Of a DNA stretch of 32,892 nt, positions 1 through 7,705 are shown piece after piece (within the stretch, counting starts at the first letter, position 1; the number at the start of each line of letters is the position of its first letter). Location of the stretch: positions 381,218-414,109 of the forward strand of contig NZ_HG005166.1 of the NCBI RefSeq assembly GCF_000455245.1, in the 5' to 3' direction. The position numbers were made by a program, and so were the translations under genes. The stretch comes from Nesterenkonia massiliensis. Its GTDB lineage: Bacteria > Actinomycetota > Actinomycetes > Actinomycetales > Micrococcaceae. The notes beneath the pieces are model-generated. The model had not been told where the DNA came from. It saw only the letters and a list, made by a program, of their open reading frames with translations, and did not search any database.

Positions 1-580
1 CCTTCGCCATCCAATGCTTGGCTTCGGTGAAGGCCTTCCGGAGGGTGTAGGCGGTGCCCAGCCGGGTAGACGGGGTGCGTTTCTGGTCCCCGTGGAAGCG
101 TTTGGGGTTCTCTCCTAGGGCAGCTTTCAGGCCGGAAGGGGAGCGGACCACCATGTCATCGACCACCCCGCCGTGGGTCTTCACCGCGACGGTCAGCCCG
201 CCGATGGGATTGGCTGAGCCGGGATTGACGTTGACCGTGGTCACCCCACTGGCCACGGCGTCGTCGAAACCGATTTCATGGGGATTGATGGCGTCGATGG
301 CGCGCACTGCGGCGGTGACAGCTTCAGTGGTTTCGTTGAAGTCGGCACCTTCCCAGCCTTCACCCTGTTCATGCACCCCCAGGTGAACGTGCGCATCAAT
401 CAGGCCTGGGAGCAGCCACGCTCCTTGGGCATCGATAATCTCGTACCCCTCGGGGGATTCGATGTCGGCTCCGAGCGCGGAAATCTGCCCGTCGGTGACC
501 ACTAGCGTGCCATCGAATGGGGTTCCGCTGACGGGGACAATATGAGCGTTCTTCACTGAATAGTTTCGTTGCGCAACCAT
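1..580 (-). CDS. amidohydrolase family protein (imidazolonepropionase-like), N-terminal part
   Basis: The reading frame enters from the window edge and starts at an ATG whose complement is at 578-580, giving about 193 residues of the N-terminal part. The N-terminus has the small beta-sandwich seen in metal-dependent amidohydrolases, then the metal-binding stretch LPGLIDAHVHLG at about residues 57-68, whose two His normally bind the active-site metal. A later stretch, VNPGSANPIGGL, is typical of the imidazolonepropionase-like group. By family it would be a cytoplasmic metal-dependent hydrolase of a cyclic amide or related bond; the substrate cannot be told because the catalytic C-terminal half lies outside the window. 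There is no Shine-Dalgarno site, and a -10-like hexamer TACAGT (complement at 587-592) sits exactly seven bases before the start, so the mRNA may be leaderless. It is divergent from the CDF gene. Confidence 0.88.
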   Translation of the reverse strand, partial: MVAQRNYSVKNAHIVPVSGTPFDGTLVVTDGQISALGADIESPEGYEIIDAQGAWLLPGLIDAHVHLGVHEQGEGWEGADFNETTEAVTAAVRAIDAINPHEIGFDDAVASGVTTVNVNPGSANPIGGLTVAVKTHGGVVDDMVVRSPSGLKAALGENPKRFHGDQKRTPSTRLGTAYTLRKAFTEAKHWMAK

Positions 581-638
581 TCTGCGACTGTATCGCGATG
601 AGAACGCTTCTGACTACGGCTCGCACCTTAGGGATTCT

Positions 639-656
639 CAATAACTGCACTTATTG
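639..656. promoter_or_regulatory. palindromic operator candidate before the CDF exporter gene
   Basis: The sequence CAATAACTGCACTTATTG is an 18-bp inverted repeat with 16 of 18 positions symmetric. Its right half overlaps a -10-like hexamer TATTGT at 653-658, just before the CDF start at 664. Position, size and AT-rich arms suit a dimeric metal-responsive repressor of the ArsR/SmtB or a similar type. That is inference, because no regulator gene is present in the window. Confidence 0.5.
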
Positions 657-663
657 TGAACAC

Positions 664-1614
664 ATGGGATTCGGGCACAGCCACACACATGATCACCATG
701 GGCCTGGTCAGGCCGGTGCGGGTCGCGCACGGCTGGCCATTGCCTGCGGCATCACCATCGGTATTGTGCTGGCCCAGTTTCTCGGCGCGTGGCTCACTGG
801 CTCCCTGGCGCTGCTGACTGATGCTGTGCACTCGCTCACCGACAGTATCGGTCTGTTAGTCGCCCTGACCGCCGCTTCCTTGATGTTCCGCGCCGCCACC
901 ACCACGCGCACCTGGGGCTGGCGGCGGGTGGAGATTCTCGCCGGATTTCTGCAGGCAGCACTGCTGCTCGGCATCGGCATCTATGCGCTCATCGAAGGCG
1001 TCCAACGGCTCGGACTCTTCGGCTCTGGCCACAGTCCGGATATCGCTCCTGAGCTGCTGTTGATCTTCGGCGCAATCGGGCTGGCCGGCAACATCGCATC
1101 GCTGGCAGTACTAGCCCGTGGGCGGCGTGAGAACTTCAACATGCGTGCAGCCTTCCTCGAAGTGGCTGCCGATGCCTTGGGGTCGCTGGGTGTCATCATC
1201 GCCGCCGTCGTGCTGTGGACCACCGGCTGGGCTCAGGCAGATGCGGTGGCCGCGCTATTGATCGCCTGCTTGATCATTCCCCGCGCTGCCCGACTACTGC
1301 AGGAAACCTCCCGAGTGCTGCTGGACTTCACCCCGGCAGGACTTGACCTCGAAGAAGTCCGACGGCACATGCTCGCGTTAGAGCATGTGGAGGAGGTCCA
1401 CGATCTGCACGCCTCCATGATCGCCACCGGTCTGCCGGTTCTTTCGGCGCATGTGGTGGTGGATGAGGCCTGTTTCACCGCCGGCTGCGCCCCGCAGAAG
1501 CTCGCTGAGCTGCGCGCATGTGTGGCCGAGCATTTTGATATCGCCGTCGAACACTCCACCTTCCAGCTGGAGACCCGAAGCATTGCAGACCAAGAGACTC
1601 ACGTCCACAGCTGA
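664..1614 (+). CDS. cation diffusion facilitator (CDF) metal exporter, CzcD/ZitB-like
   Basis: This 316-residue protein would exchange cytoplasmic Zn2+ or a related divalent metal for protons at the cell membrane. It has a His-rich N-terminus (GHSHTHDHHG), six predicted membrane helices, and a soluble C-terminal domain with a further His-containing tail. Helix 2 carries the metal-site sequence LLTDAVHSLTD. In helix 5 the usual HxxxD is EVAAD, with Glu where His is most common, so metal preference may differ from classic zinc transporters. I prefer the ATG at 664 over an in-frame ATG at 598: the upstream extension has no family resemblance, and a TATTGT -10 lies at 653-658, which fits a leaderless transcript. 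A palindrome over the -10 suggests metal-dependent repression. The SOD-like gene follows after about 20 bases. Confidence 0.9.
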   Translation: MGFGHSHTHDHHGPGQAGAGRARLAIACGITIGIVLAQFLGAWLTGSLALLTDAVHSLTDSIGLLVALTAASLMFRAATTTRTWGWRRVEILAGFLQAALLLGIGIYALIEGVQRLGLFGSGHSPDIAPELLLIFGAIGLAGNIASLAVLARGRRENFNMRAAFLEVAADALGSLGVIIAAVVLWTTGWAQADAVAALLIACLIIPRAARLLQETSRVLLDFTPAGLDLEEVRRHMLALEHVEEVHDLHASMIATGLPVLSAHVVVDEACFTAGCAPQKLAELRACVAEHFDIAVEHSTFQLETRSIADQETHVHS

Positions 1615-1634
1615 CAGCGCTACAGTTGGGCATC

Positions 1635-2483
1635 ATGAGTTCGTCTGATCTTCGTACTAACACCCGTTCTGTCACCCCCGGCCGAACCCGTTCCCTGCTG
1701 GCCGGAACCGCCGCTCTGGCCCTGCTGCTCTCCGCCTGTGGTGGCGGAGGAAACGACGACGGCGCCCGCGGGCCTCAGGGTGACGAGGAGGCCACGGCGA
1801 CCGAAACCGGAGCCCCCGGGCAGACCGATGATCAGCAGGACCCTGATGCAGGCGCACCTGCAGGAGACGGAGAACAGTTCGCCACCGCCGACCTTGCCGA
1901 TCCGGTGGGCAACAGCGTAGGCACCGTGACGTTCTCAGAAGTCGATGCGGGTGTCCGCGTCGAAGCACATGTGCAGGATATGACTGCAGGATTCCGTGGC
2001 TTCACGATTCACGAGACCGGATTATGCGAGCCGCAGTCTGCCAATGACTGGGGCTATATCGGCGATTTCTACTCCGCTGGAGCCCACCTGCCAGGTGCTC
2101 CTACCCAGGAACAGGGAGTAGTTGAGGGCGAAGACGAGCTGGAGAGCCCCACGGACTGGCATACTCCTGAAGGAGATGTCCCCGGATATGGGGGCGCAGA
2201 CACCGAGGGCCAGCAGAGCATCGATCACCCTGATCATGCCGGAGATCTGCCGAACCTGCTGATCAACGCTGATCGCACCGGGTACCTCGCAGTGGTCACC
2301 GACCGCCTGAGCCCAGAACTCCTCCTGCAGGAGGAAGGGACGGCGGTGATCGTGCACTCTGCAGCTGATCACCATGGAAATGTCCCGGCTCGCTACGCTC
2401 CATACGGACCGGACCAGGAGTCCCGGATCACCGGTGATTCCGGGGACCGGGCCGCCTGCGGTGTGGTGGAGGAATCCCGCTGA
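1635..2483 (+). CDS. Cu/Zn superoxide dismutase-like lipoprotein lacking one Cu ligand
   Basis: This 282-residue exported lipoprotein has a basic N-terminus, a hydrophobic stretch and a lipobox LLSAC with Cys35, followed by an acidic low-complexity linker to about residue 85. The rest is a SodC-type fold: FTIHETGLCEP, FYSAGAHL, HAGDLPNLL, AVIVHSAADHHGN, and a C-terminal GDRAACGV whose Cys would pair with the Cys of GLCEP. His126, His151, His201/Asp204 and His241 match the usual metal ligands. The first His of the copper HxH pair is Thr124, and Arg121 replaces another usual His. It may be a copper-poor or inactive relative, or a metal-binding surface protein. The ATG at 1635 is preferred to an in-frame TTG at 1626. 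A -10-like TACAGT at 1621-1626 suggests a very short leader or none. Confidence 0.82.
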   Translation: MSSSDLRTNTRSVTPGRTRSLLAGTAALALLLSACGGGGNDDGARGPQGDEEATATETGAPGQTDDQQDPDAGAPAGDGEQFATADLADPVGNSVGTVTFSEVDAGVRVEAHVQDMTAGFRGFTIHETGLCEPQSANDWGYIGDFYSAGAHLPGAPTQEQGVVEGEDELESPTDWHTPEGDVPGYGGADTEGQQSIDHPDHAGDLPNLLINADRTGYLAVVTDRLSPELLLQEEGTAVIVHSAADHHGNVPARYAPYGPDQESRITGDSGDRAACGVVEESR

Positions 2484-2499
2484 GGCCCACAGTCACATC

Positions 2500-2529
2500 T
2501 TGCTGAGCCTGAAGAAGTCTGGATATAGT
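2500..2529 (+). promoter_or_regulatory. candidate sigma-70-type promoter of the mrp operon
   Basis: TTGCTG at 2500-2505 and TATAGT at 2524-2529 are separated by 18 bases. This is the best -35/-10 pair between the SOD-like gene and mrpA. It would give a leader of about 100 bases that holds the hairpins described next. No experimental support is available here. Confidence 0.5.
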
Positions 2530-2534
2530 CGATA

Positions 2535-2612
2535 CCCGGTGCGCCGGGAAGACTGGTCGGCAAAATAGGATGGGCAGGATAAATCCTGGCCATCCCGTGC
2601 GCCTGCCCGACC
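2535..2612 (+). promoter_or_regulatory. structured mrp leader with nested and alternative stem-loops
   Basis: A small hairpin CCCGG/CCGGG lies at 2535-2539 and 2544-2548. A 28-base inverted repeat follows at 2568-2595: GGATGG, G, CAGGAT, AA, ATCCTG, G, CCATCC, symmetric except for one G-G position and the AA centre. It is enclosed by an outer stem GGTCGG (2555-2560) with CCGACC (2607-2612). A competing stem GGGCAGG (2572-2578) with CCTGCCC (2602-2608) cannot form at the same time as the inner or outer stems. Such mutually exclusive pairings are typical of cis-acting RNA switches or attenuators. I do not recognise a known riboswitch class. Confidence 0.6.
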
Positions 2613-2620
2613 GCCATAAC

Positions 2621-2655
2621 AAGGAGGACCTCCTATGACGCTGATGGTCCTCCTT
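2621..2655 (+). promoter_or_regulatory. hairpin enclosing the mrpA ribosome binding site and start codon
   Basis: AAGGAGGACC at 2621-2630, which is the Shine-Dalgarno site, is perfectly complementary to GGTCCTCCTT at 2646-2655 inside codons 4-7 of mrpA. The ATG at 2635-2637 sits in the 15-base loop, and five Ts run from 2654 to 2658. The Shine-Dalgarno bases AGGAGG are also followed at once by CCTCCT. Folding would hide the ribosome site, or act like a weak terminator, so it may control expression of the whole operon. Confidence 0.6.
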
Positions 2656-5616
2656 TTTCTTACGCTGGTGCTGGTGCCCGCTGCAGTGGCAGTGCACAGG
2701 CTCGCCGGACGCAATACAGGATGGTTTGCCGCCGCGGCGCTGACGGCCCTGGGTGCCGCGACTCTGCCGTGGATCCCCGGCCTCCTAGAGGGTGAGACCC
2801 CCACCGCCCACTTGCCCTGGATACCCAGCCTGAATGTGGGAATCTCGCTGCGGCTGGACGGCCTGGCAATGGTCTTCTTGCTGCTGGTGCTGTTTATCGG
2901 CGCACTGGTGATGGCCTATAGCGCCCGGTACTTTTCCCCTAAGAAGAAGACGGGGGACTACTACCTGTGGATGCTGATGTTCGTCTTCGCCATGTCCGGC
3001 ATGGTGCTGGCCGACGACCTCATCCTGCTCTTCGTCTTCTGGGAGTTCACTACTCTCTGTTCGTTCTTCCTGATCAACCGCTCCGGTGATAAAGCGCCCG
3101 CCCCCGCCCAGCGCACGCTGCTGATCACTATGGCCGGCGGCCTCGGCCTGCTCACCGCCGTGCTGTGGATCATCGTCAAGACCGGCACTACACGGATCTC
3201 GGAGGCGCTGACCCATCAGGTGTGGGGCGAAGACGCCACCTTCACCGCCGTGGTCGCGCTGCTGATCGCCTTCGCTGCATTCACCAAATCCGCGCAGTTC
3301 CCCTTCCACCTGTGGCTGCCCGATGCCATGGTGGCACCGGCCCCGGTCTCCGCATATCTGCACGCTGCAGCCATGGTCAAGGCTGGCATTTACCTGCTGC
3401 TGCGCTTCTCACCGGTCTTTGAAGGTGTCGCAGTCTGGCAGGTCACCCTGATCGTTGGTGGCCTGATCACCGCACTCATCGGTGCGCTCTTTGCGTGTCA
3501 GCGCCATGACATCAAAGAGATCATGGCTTACTCCACGGTCTCGCAGCTGGGCTTCCTCGTCGCAATCATCGGCGTCGGAACGCCGACGGCCATCGCCGCG
3601 GCCATCATTCACGTCATCGCCCACGCACTGTTCAAGTCCTCGCTGTTCATGATGGTCGGCATCATTGAACATGAGGCGCATTCCCGCGATATCCGAGTGC
3701 TCAACGGTCTGCGCAAGACCATGCCGGTCTCCTTCGTCATCACCTTGATCGCCTCCCTCTCGATGGCCGGTGTGCCCCCGCTTTTCGGCTTCGTCTCCAA
3801 AGAGAATCTGCTCAAGGGTTTCCTCTCCGCAGAGGACGGCACATTTGGCCCCGGGCTGACCTGGACCATCACGCTGCTGGCGGTACTGGCAGCAGTGGGC
3901 ACCTTCGCCTACTGCGGTCGGATAGTCCTGGGTGCCTTCACCTCCTATACCGGTGCCGGCAAGCGTGATGAAGTACTGGAACCCATGGCTGCCGACGGCG
4001 CCCACGAGGCTCCTTTCAGCTTCTACCTTCCGGCGCTGCTGCCGGCGGTGGCAGGTGCGCTGCTGGGCTTCGTGCCTTTCATCTTCGACGGTCTGATCAG
4101 CCAGGCAACTACCGCCGCTCACCGCGACAGCTACGAGGCCCACTTCTACCTGTGGGGCGGGATCAGCGTTGATCTGATGCTCTCGGTGGTGGTCATGGGT
4201 GTAGGGCTGGTGGCCGTCTTCAGCCGGACCCGACTGGACAGCCTGATTCCGCGCACCATCCTGCCGTTCACCGGTGTGCAGATCGCTGAGAACATTCGGA
4301 CCGGCTCCATTAACTTCGGCCGCCGCGTGGGCGATCTGACCCGCACGGATATGCATGGCCTCCACCTCACCGCTCCAGGCATCTTCCTGGCGGGTCTTTT
4401 CCTTGCCGGTGTGCTGCATGTGGGCGAGGTCGGCAGCTTCAGCGAAGGCCACACCCAGCCCATTGACTGGGTGCTGATCTCGCTGCTGACGGTCTTCCTG
4501 CTGGGCACTGTCATCAGCACCTCGCGTACCGCGGCCGTGGTTCTTACAGGCGGCGCAGGCTTCGTCGTCGGCGCCTGGTATTTCGCCCTCGGTGCCGTGG
4601 ATGTCGGCATGACCCAGCTGCTGGTCGAGATCCTCACCGTGGTGGTGCTGGTTCTGGTGATGCGCAAGCTGCCGCGGAAGTTCCACGCCGTCTCGCGGAC
4701 CCGCACCGCAGTCTCGGCCGTCGTCGCCATCATCTTCGGTGTCATGGCCTTTGTGGCCACCTTCGCGCTGACTGGACGCCGCGGCCAGTCACCTGCAGCT
4801 GAATGGTATTTGCAGAACACCTACGATGCCTCCGGGGCCATCAACGTGGTCAACTCGATCCTGGTGGACTTCCGTGCCCTGGATACCTTCGGTGAGCTCA
4901 CCGTGCTTGGTGTGGCCGGCTTCGCCATCCTGGCAGTGCTGAACTCGGCATTCTCCACCTCAGATAATGAACCGGCTGAGTCCCGCCTGTGGGTGGGCAC
5001 CCCGTTGGATCACGCAGCAGATAACACGGTGGCCATGCGCACCGTATTCAATTGGATGGCGCCTTTCATCGTGATCCTCTCGCTGGTGCTGCTGCTGCGC
5101 GGCCACTATGACTCCGGCGGTGGATTCATCGCCGCGCTGGTGGCAGGTGGTTTCTTCGCCCTGCGCTACCTGGTGGCACCCAGTGATTCTGCGGTGAAGC
5201 TGCGCTTCGACTACGCGCTGGTGATCGTCGGCGGCATCATCACCGGTGCAGCCATCGGCTTCACCGGTTTCATCGAGGGCTCCTATCTGCGGCCGATCGT
5301 CATCTTCGAAGGCCTACCGCTGCCATGGGGCTCCGAGTCAGGATTCTCCCTGACCACAGCGCTGATCTTCGATATCGGCATCTACCTGGCCGTCATCGGC
5401 GCGGTGCTGGTGGCACTGGACCGTTTGGGTCAGGCCCAGCGCTATCCAGCTGAACTCTTGAAGGCGCATATGAAGGCTCAGGGCCAGCAGACCGGTGAGA
5501 TCTCTGAGATCGAGATGCACGCCGGCGCTGACCCCGGAGACTTGCCGCTGCAAGCGCAGGCTGAGGAACGTAAGTATCTGCGGCCGCTGCGCCGTAAGGG
5601 AGTGAGCGGCTCATGA
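2635..5616 (+). CDS. mrpA: Mrp Na+/H+ antiporter subunit A fused to subunit B
   Basis: This 993-residue polytopic membrane protein is the large subunit of the multi-subunit Mrp/Mnh cation/proton antiporter, which uses the proton gradient to expel Na+. The N-terminal two-thirds is the NuoL-like proton channel domain, with Glu137 in the FWEFTT helix and Lys218 in FTKSAQFPFHLWLPDAM, the residues this family uses for proton transfer. A C-terminal MrpA domain follows, then from about residue 800 an MrpB-type domain (LLLRGHYDSGGGFIAALVAGG). This explains why no separate mrpB exists, and the fused form is common in Actinobacteria. It has a strong AAGGAGGA ribosome site. Its stop overlaps the mrpC start as ATGA, implying coupled translation. 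A 425-residue open frame on the opposite strand (3409-4686) is a codon-bias shadow. Confidence 0.96.
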   Translation: MTLMVLLFLTLVLVPAAVAVHRLAGRNTGWFAAAALTALGAATLPWIPGLLEGETPTAHLPWIPSLNVGISLRLDGLAMVFLLLVLFIGALVMAYSARYFSPKKKTGDYYLWMLMFVFAMSGMVLADDLILLFVFWEFTTLCSFFLINRSGDKAPAPAQRTLLITMAGGLGLLTAVLWIIVKTGTTRISEALTHQVWGEDATFTAVVALLIAFAAFTKSAQFPFHLWLPDAMVAPAPVSAYLHAAAMVKAGIYLLLRFSPVFEGVAVWQVTLIVGGLITALIGALFACQRHDIKEIMAYSTVSQLGFLVAIIGVGTPTAIAAAIIHVIAHALFKSSLFMMVGIIEHEAHSRDIRVLNGLRKTMPVSFVITLIASLSMAGVPPLFGFVSKENLLKGFLSAEDGTFGPGLTWTITLLAVLAAVGTFAYCGRIVLGAFTSYTGAGKRDEVLEPMAADGAHEAPFSFYLPALLPAVAGALLGFVPFIFDGLISQATTAAHRDSYEAHFYLWGGISVDLMLSVVVMGVGLVAVFSRTRLDSLIPRTILPFTGVQIAENIRTGSINFGRRVGDLTRTDMHGLHLTAPGIFLAGLFLAGVLHVGEVGSFSEGHTQPIDWVLISLLTVFLLGTVISTSRTAAVVLTGGAGFVVGAWYFALGAVDVGMTQLLVEILTVVVLVLVMRKLPRKFHAVSRTRTAVSAVVAIIFGVMAFVATFALTGRRGQSPAAEWYLQNTYDASGAINVVNSILVDFRALDTFGELTVLGVAGFAILAVLNSAFSTSDNEPAESRLWVGTPLDHAADNTVAMRTVFNWMAPFIVILSLVLLLRGHYDSGGGFIAALVAGGFFALRYLVAPSDSAVKLRFDYALVIVGGIITGAAIGFTGFIEGSYLRPIVIFEGLPLPWGSESGFSLTTALIFDIGIYLAVIGAVLVALDRLGQAQRYPAELLKAHMKAQGQQTGEISEIEMHAGADPGDLPLQAQAEERKYLRPLRRKGVSGS

Positions 5617-6098
5617 GCATCGCTATTGCCGTAGGCCTGCTGACCGCCGCCGCCGTCTATCTGTTCATGCAGCGCGGCATGGTGCGCATCGTGCTGGGCT
5701 TTGTGCTGGCCAGCCATGCTGCCAACCTGATGCTCTTCGCCGCCGGCAACACGGCTTTCCGAGATGTGCCGTATATCGGTTCAGGAGAAGTGGGCGAGCA
5801 GGCGGATCCGCTGCCGCAGGCCTTTGTGCTCACCGCGATCGTCATCGCCTTCTCCATCACCATGTTCATGGTGACCCTGGCTATCACCACCACCCGGGAT
5901 GATGACACCGAGGATGAAGAAGAGTCCCCGGCTAAAGTGCTGGCTCCGGGCAGCACAGCAGATACCGACGACGCCGCCTTCAGCGACTTGGACACTGCCT
6001 CCGGTGAGATCGCAGTAGAGACCTACAAGGATGAGACTGGCGTGGGCCAGCCTAACCTCGAGCACGCAGAGCGCATGCCGAAGGAGGAGGAGAAGTGA
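5613..6098 (+). CDS. mrpC: Mrp Na+/H+ antiporter subunit C
   Basis: This NuoK-like subunit has three membrane helices in the first 95 or so residues, including the family sequences MVRIVLGFVLASHAANLMLF and DPLPQAFVLTAIVIAFS. It helps form the proton path of the Mrp complex. At 161 residues it is longer than the usual 110-120, because of a hydrophilic, very acidic C-terminal tail of about 65 residues (DDDTEDEEE and similar) that would lie in the cytoplasm. Its start overlaps the mrpA stop (ATGA), and its stop overlaps the GTG start of mrpD. Assignment is firm from sequence and position; the role of the tail is unknown. Confidence 0.95.
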   Translation: MSIAIAVGLLTAAAVYLFMQRGMVRIVLGFVLASHAANLMLFAAGNTAFRDVPYIGSGEVGEQADPLPQAFVLTAIVIAFSITMFMVTLAITTTRDDDTEDEEESPAKVLAPGSTADTDDAAFSDLDTASGEIAVETYKDETGVGQPNLEHAERMPKEEEK

Positions 6099-7705
6099 GC
6101 CTCACCGAGATCCTCCCGCCGCTGCTGCCGCTGCTGGTTGGCGTGCCGCTGTTGATGGGCGCCATTGGAGCGGCAGTGCGCAAGAACAAGCGCATTCGCC
6201 ACGTCATCAGCTTAGGCACGCTGGCCGGGCTACTGGCCTTCTCCATCCTGCTGGTCGTGGTCACCCATGACGGCACCGTCCTGGCTCACCAGGTGGGTAT
6301 GTGGGACTACGGCATCTCCATTCCCTTTGTGGTGGATGCGTTGAGTTCCCTGGTGCTGATGATCATCAGCATTCTGGGTATTGCCAGTGTGCTCTTTGCT
6401 ATGGCCACCCACGAGGCCCGGGCACGCTTCTACCATCCGTTTGTGCTGGTGCTGATGGCCGGAGTGGCCGGCGCGCTGATGACCGGCGATATCTTCAACC
6501 TCTTCGTTTTCATCGAAGTGATGCTGCTGCCCAGCTACGGCCTGCTGGCCATGATGGGCGCGAAGCTGGGCGCTCACGGCGCACGCATCTATGTCTCGGT
6601 CAACCTGCTGGCCTCCACCCTGCTGCTGATCGGTATCGCGCTGGTTTACGCCACCGCGGGCACCGTCAACCTTGCTGAGCTGCGCGGAGCAGCTGTGGAG
6701 GATCCGGCGGTGGCTGTGGCAGGCGGCGTCGTCCTGACCGCCATCAGCATCAAGGCTGCAGTGGTGCCGGTCCATGGCTGGCTGACCCGTACTTATCCGA
6801 TGACCTCACCGGCAGTGACCACCCTGTTCTCCGGTATCCACACCAAGGTGGCGATCTACGCCATCTACCGCATCTACTCACTGCTCTTCGACGGCGATGA
6901 GAAGTTCCTGTGGGTCGCGCTGCTGGTGACCTCACTGACCATGCTCATCGGTGTGCTGGGGGCAATCGGTGAAAAGACCACTCGCTCAATCCTGGTTTTC
7001 CACATGATCAGCCAGATCGGCTACATCCTCATCGGTGTTGGGCTCTTCACCGGACTGGGGCTCACTGCAGGCATCTTCTACCTGCTGCACCACATGATTG
7101 TGAAAGCCAGCCTCTTCCTCTCCACCGGCGCTATCGAGGAGACCTACGGCACTGGTGAGATCGACAAGCTGGGCGGGATGCTCAAACGCGAGCCGCTGAT
7201 CGCTGTGACCTTTATGGTGGCGGCTCTCTCGCTGGCCGGCCTGCCGCCATTCTCCGGATTCGTGGCGAAGTTCAGCATCATTCAGGCCACCCTGGAGCAG
7301 TCCCACTACTGGGTTGCTGCAGTCGCGGTGCTGGTCTCGGTGTTCACGCTGCTCTCCATGCTGAAGATCTGGACCGGCGTGTTTATGGGCTCTGCACCTA
7401 AGGACCTGGAGGAGCGCGCGCTAGCCTATCAGGAGCGCATGCACGGCAAGCGCTACCTTCGGGTCCAGGCCCAGGCGGAGAGCCCCACACTGACTATCGG
7501 CCCGCCGACTGCCACCATGAGCGCTGTGCTTGCCGGTGAGCGGGCGGTGAAGGTCCCTATGAAGCTCATCATCCCAGGCATGCTGCTGGCAGCCATCACA
7601 TTGTTCTTCGGTCTGGGTGCGGAGCTGCTGATGACGCTCTCGGAGACCGCCGCTGAGAACCTGCTGAACCCCGACGGCTACGTGGAGGCGGTGAGCAACG
7701 CATGA
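6095..7705 (+). CDS. mrpD: Mrp Na+/H+ antiporter subunit D
   Basis: This 536-residue NuoM/NuoN-like proton channel subunit of the Mrp complex has about 14 membrane helices. Glu141 in FVFIEVMLLPSYG and Lys220 in ISIKAAVVPVHGWL are the conserved charged residues of the proton path, and the later LPPFSGFVAKF is also typical. It begins with GTG, which overlaps the mrpC stop (GTGA) and follows the purine-rich ribosome site AAGGAGGAGGAG. It ends in an ATGA overlap with mrpE. It acts with MrpA in ion exchange at the cytoplasmic membrane. Confidence 0.96.
   Translation: MSLTEILPPLLPLLVGVPLLMGAIGAAVRKNKRIRHVISLGTLAGLLAFSILLVVVTHDGTVLAHQVGMWDYGISIPFVVDALSSLVLMIISILGIASVLFAMATHEARARFYHPFVLVLMAGVAGALMTGDIFNLFVFIEVMLLPSYGLLAMMGAKLGAHGARIYVSVNLLASTLLLIGIALVYATAGTVNLAELRGAAVEDPAVAVAGGVVLTAISIKAAVVPVHGWLTRTYPMTSPAVTTLFSGIHTKVAIYAIYRIYSLLFDGDEKFLWVALLVTSLTMLIGVLGAIGEKTTRSILVFHMISQIGYILIGVGLFTGLGLTAGIFYLLHHMIVKASLFLSTGAIEETYGTGEIDKLGGMLKREPLIAVTFMVAALSLAGLPPFSGFVAKFSIIQATLEQSHYWVAAVAVLVSVFTLLSMLKIWTGVFMGSAPKDLEERALAYQERMHGKRYLRVQAQAESPTLTIGPPTATMSAVLAGERAVKVPMKLIIPGMLLAAITLFFGLGAELLMTLSETAAENLLNPDGYVEAVSNA

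Noticed and set aside
598-663. N-terminal extension of the CDF exporter from an ATG at 598
   Set aside because: The added 22 residues do not match the family, and the operator/-10 palindrome lies within them, which favours the ATG at 664.
3409-4686. 425-residue open frame opposite mrpA
   Set aside because: It lies wholly antisense to a strongly conserved gene, has a composition rich in His, Gln and Asp typical of GC-bias shadows, and has no ribosome site.
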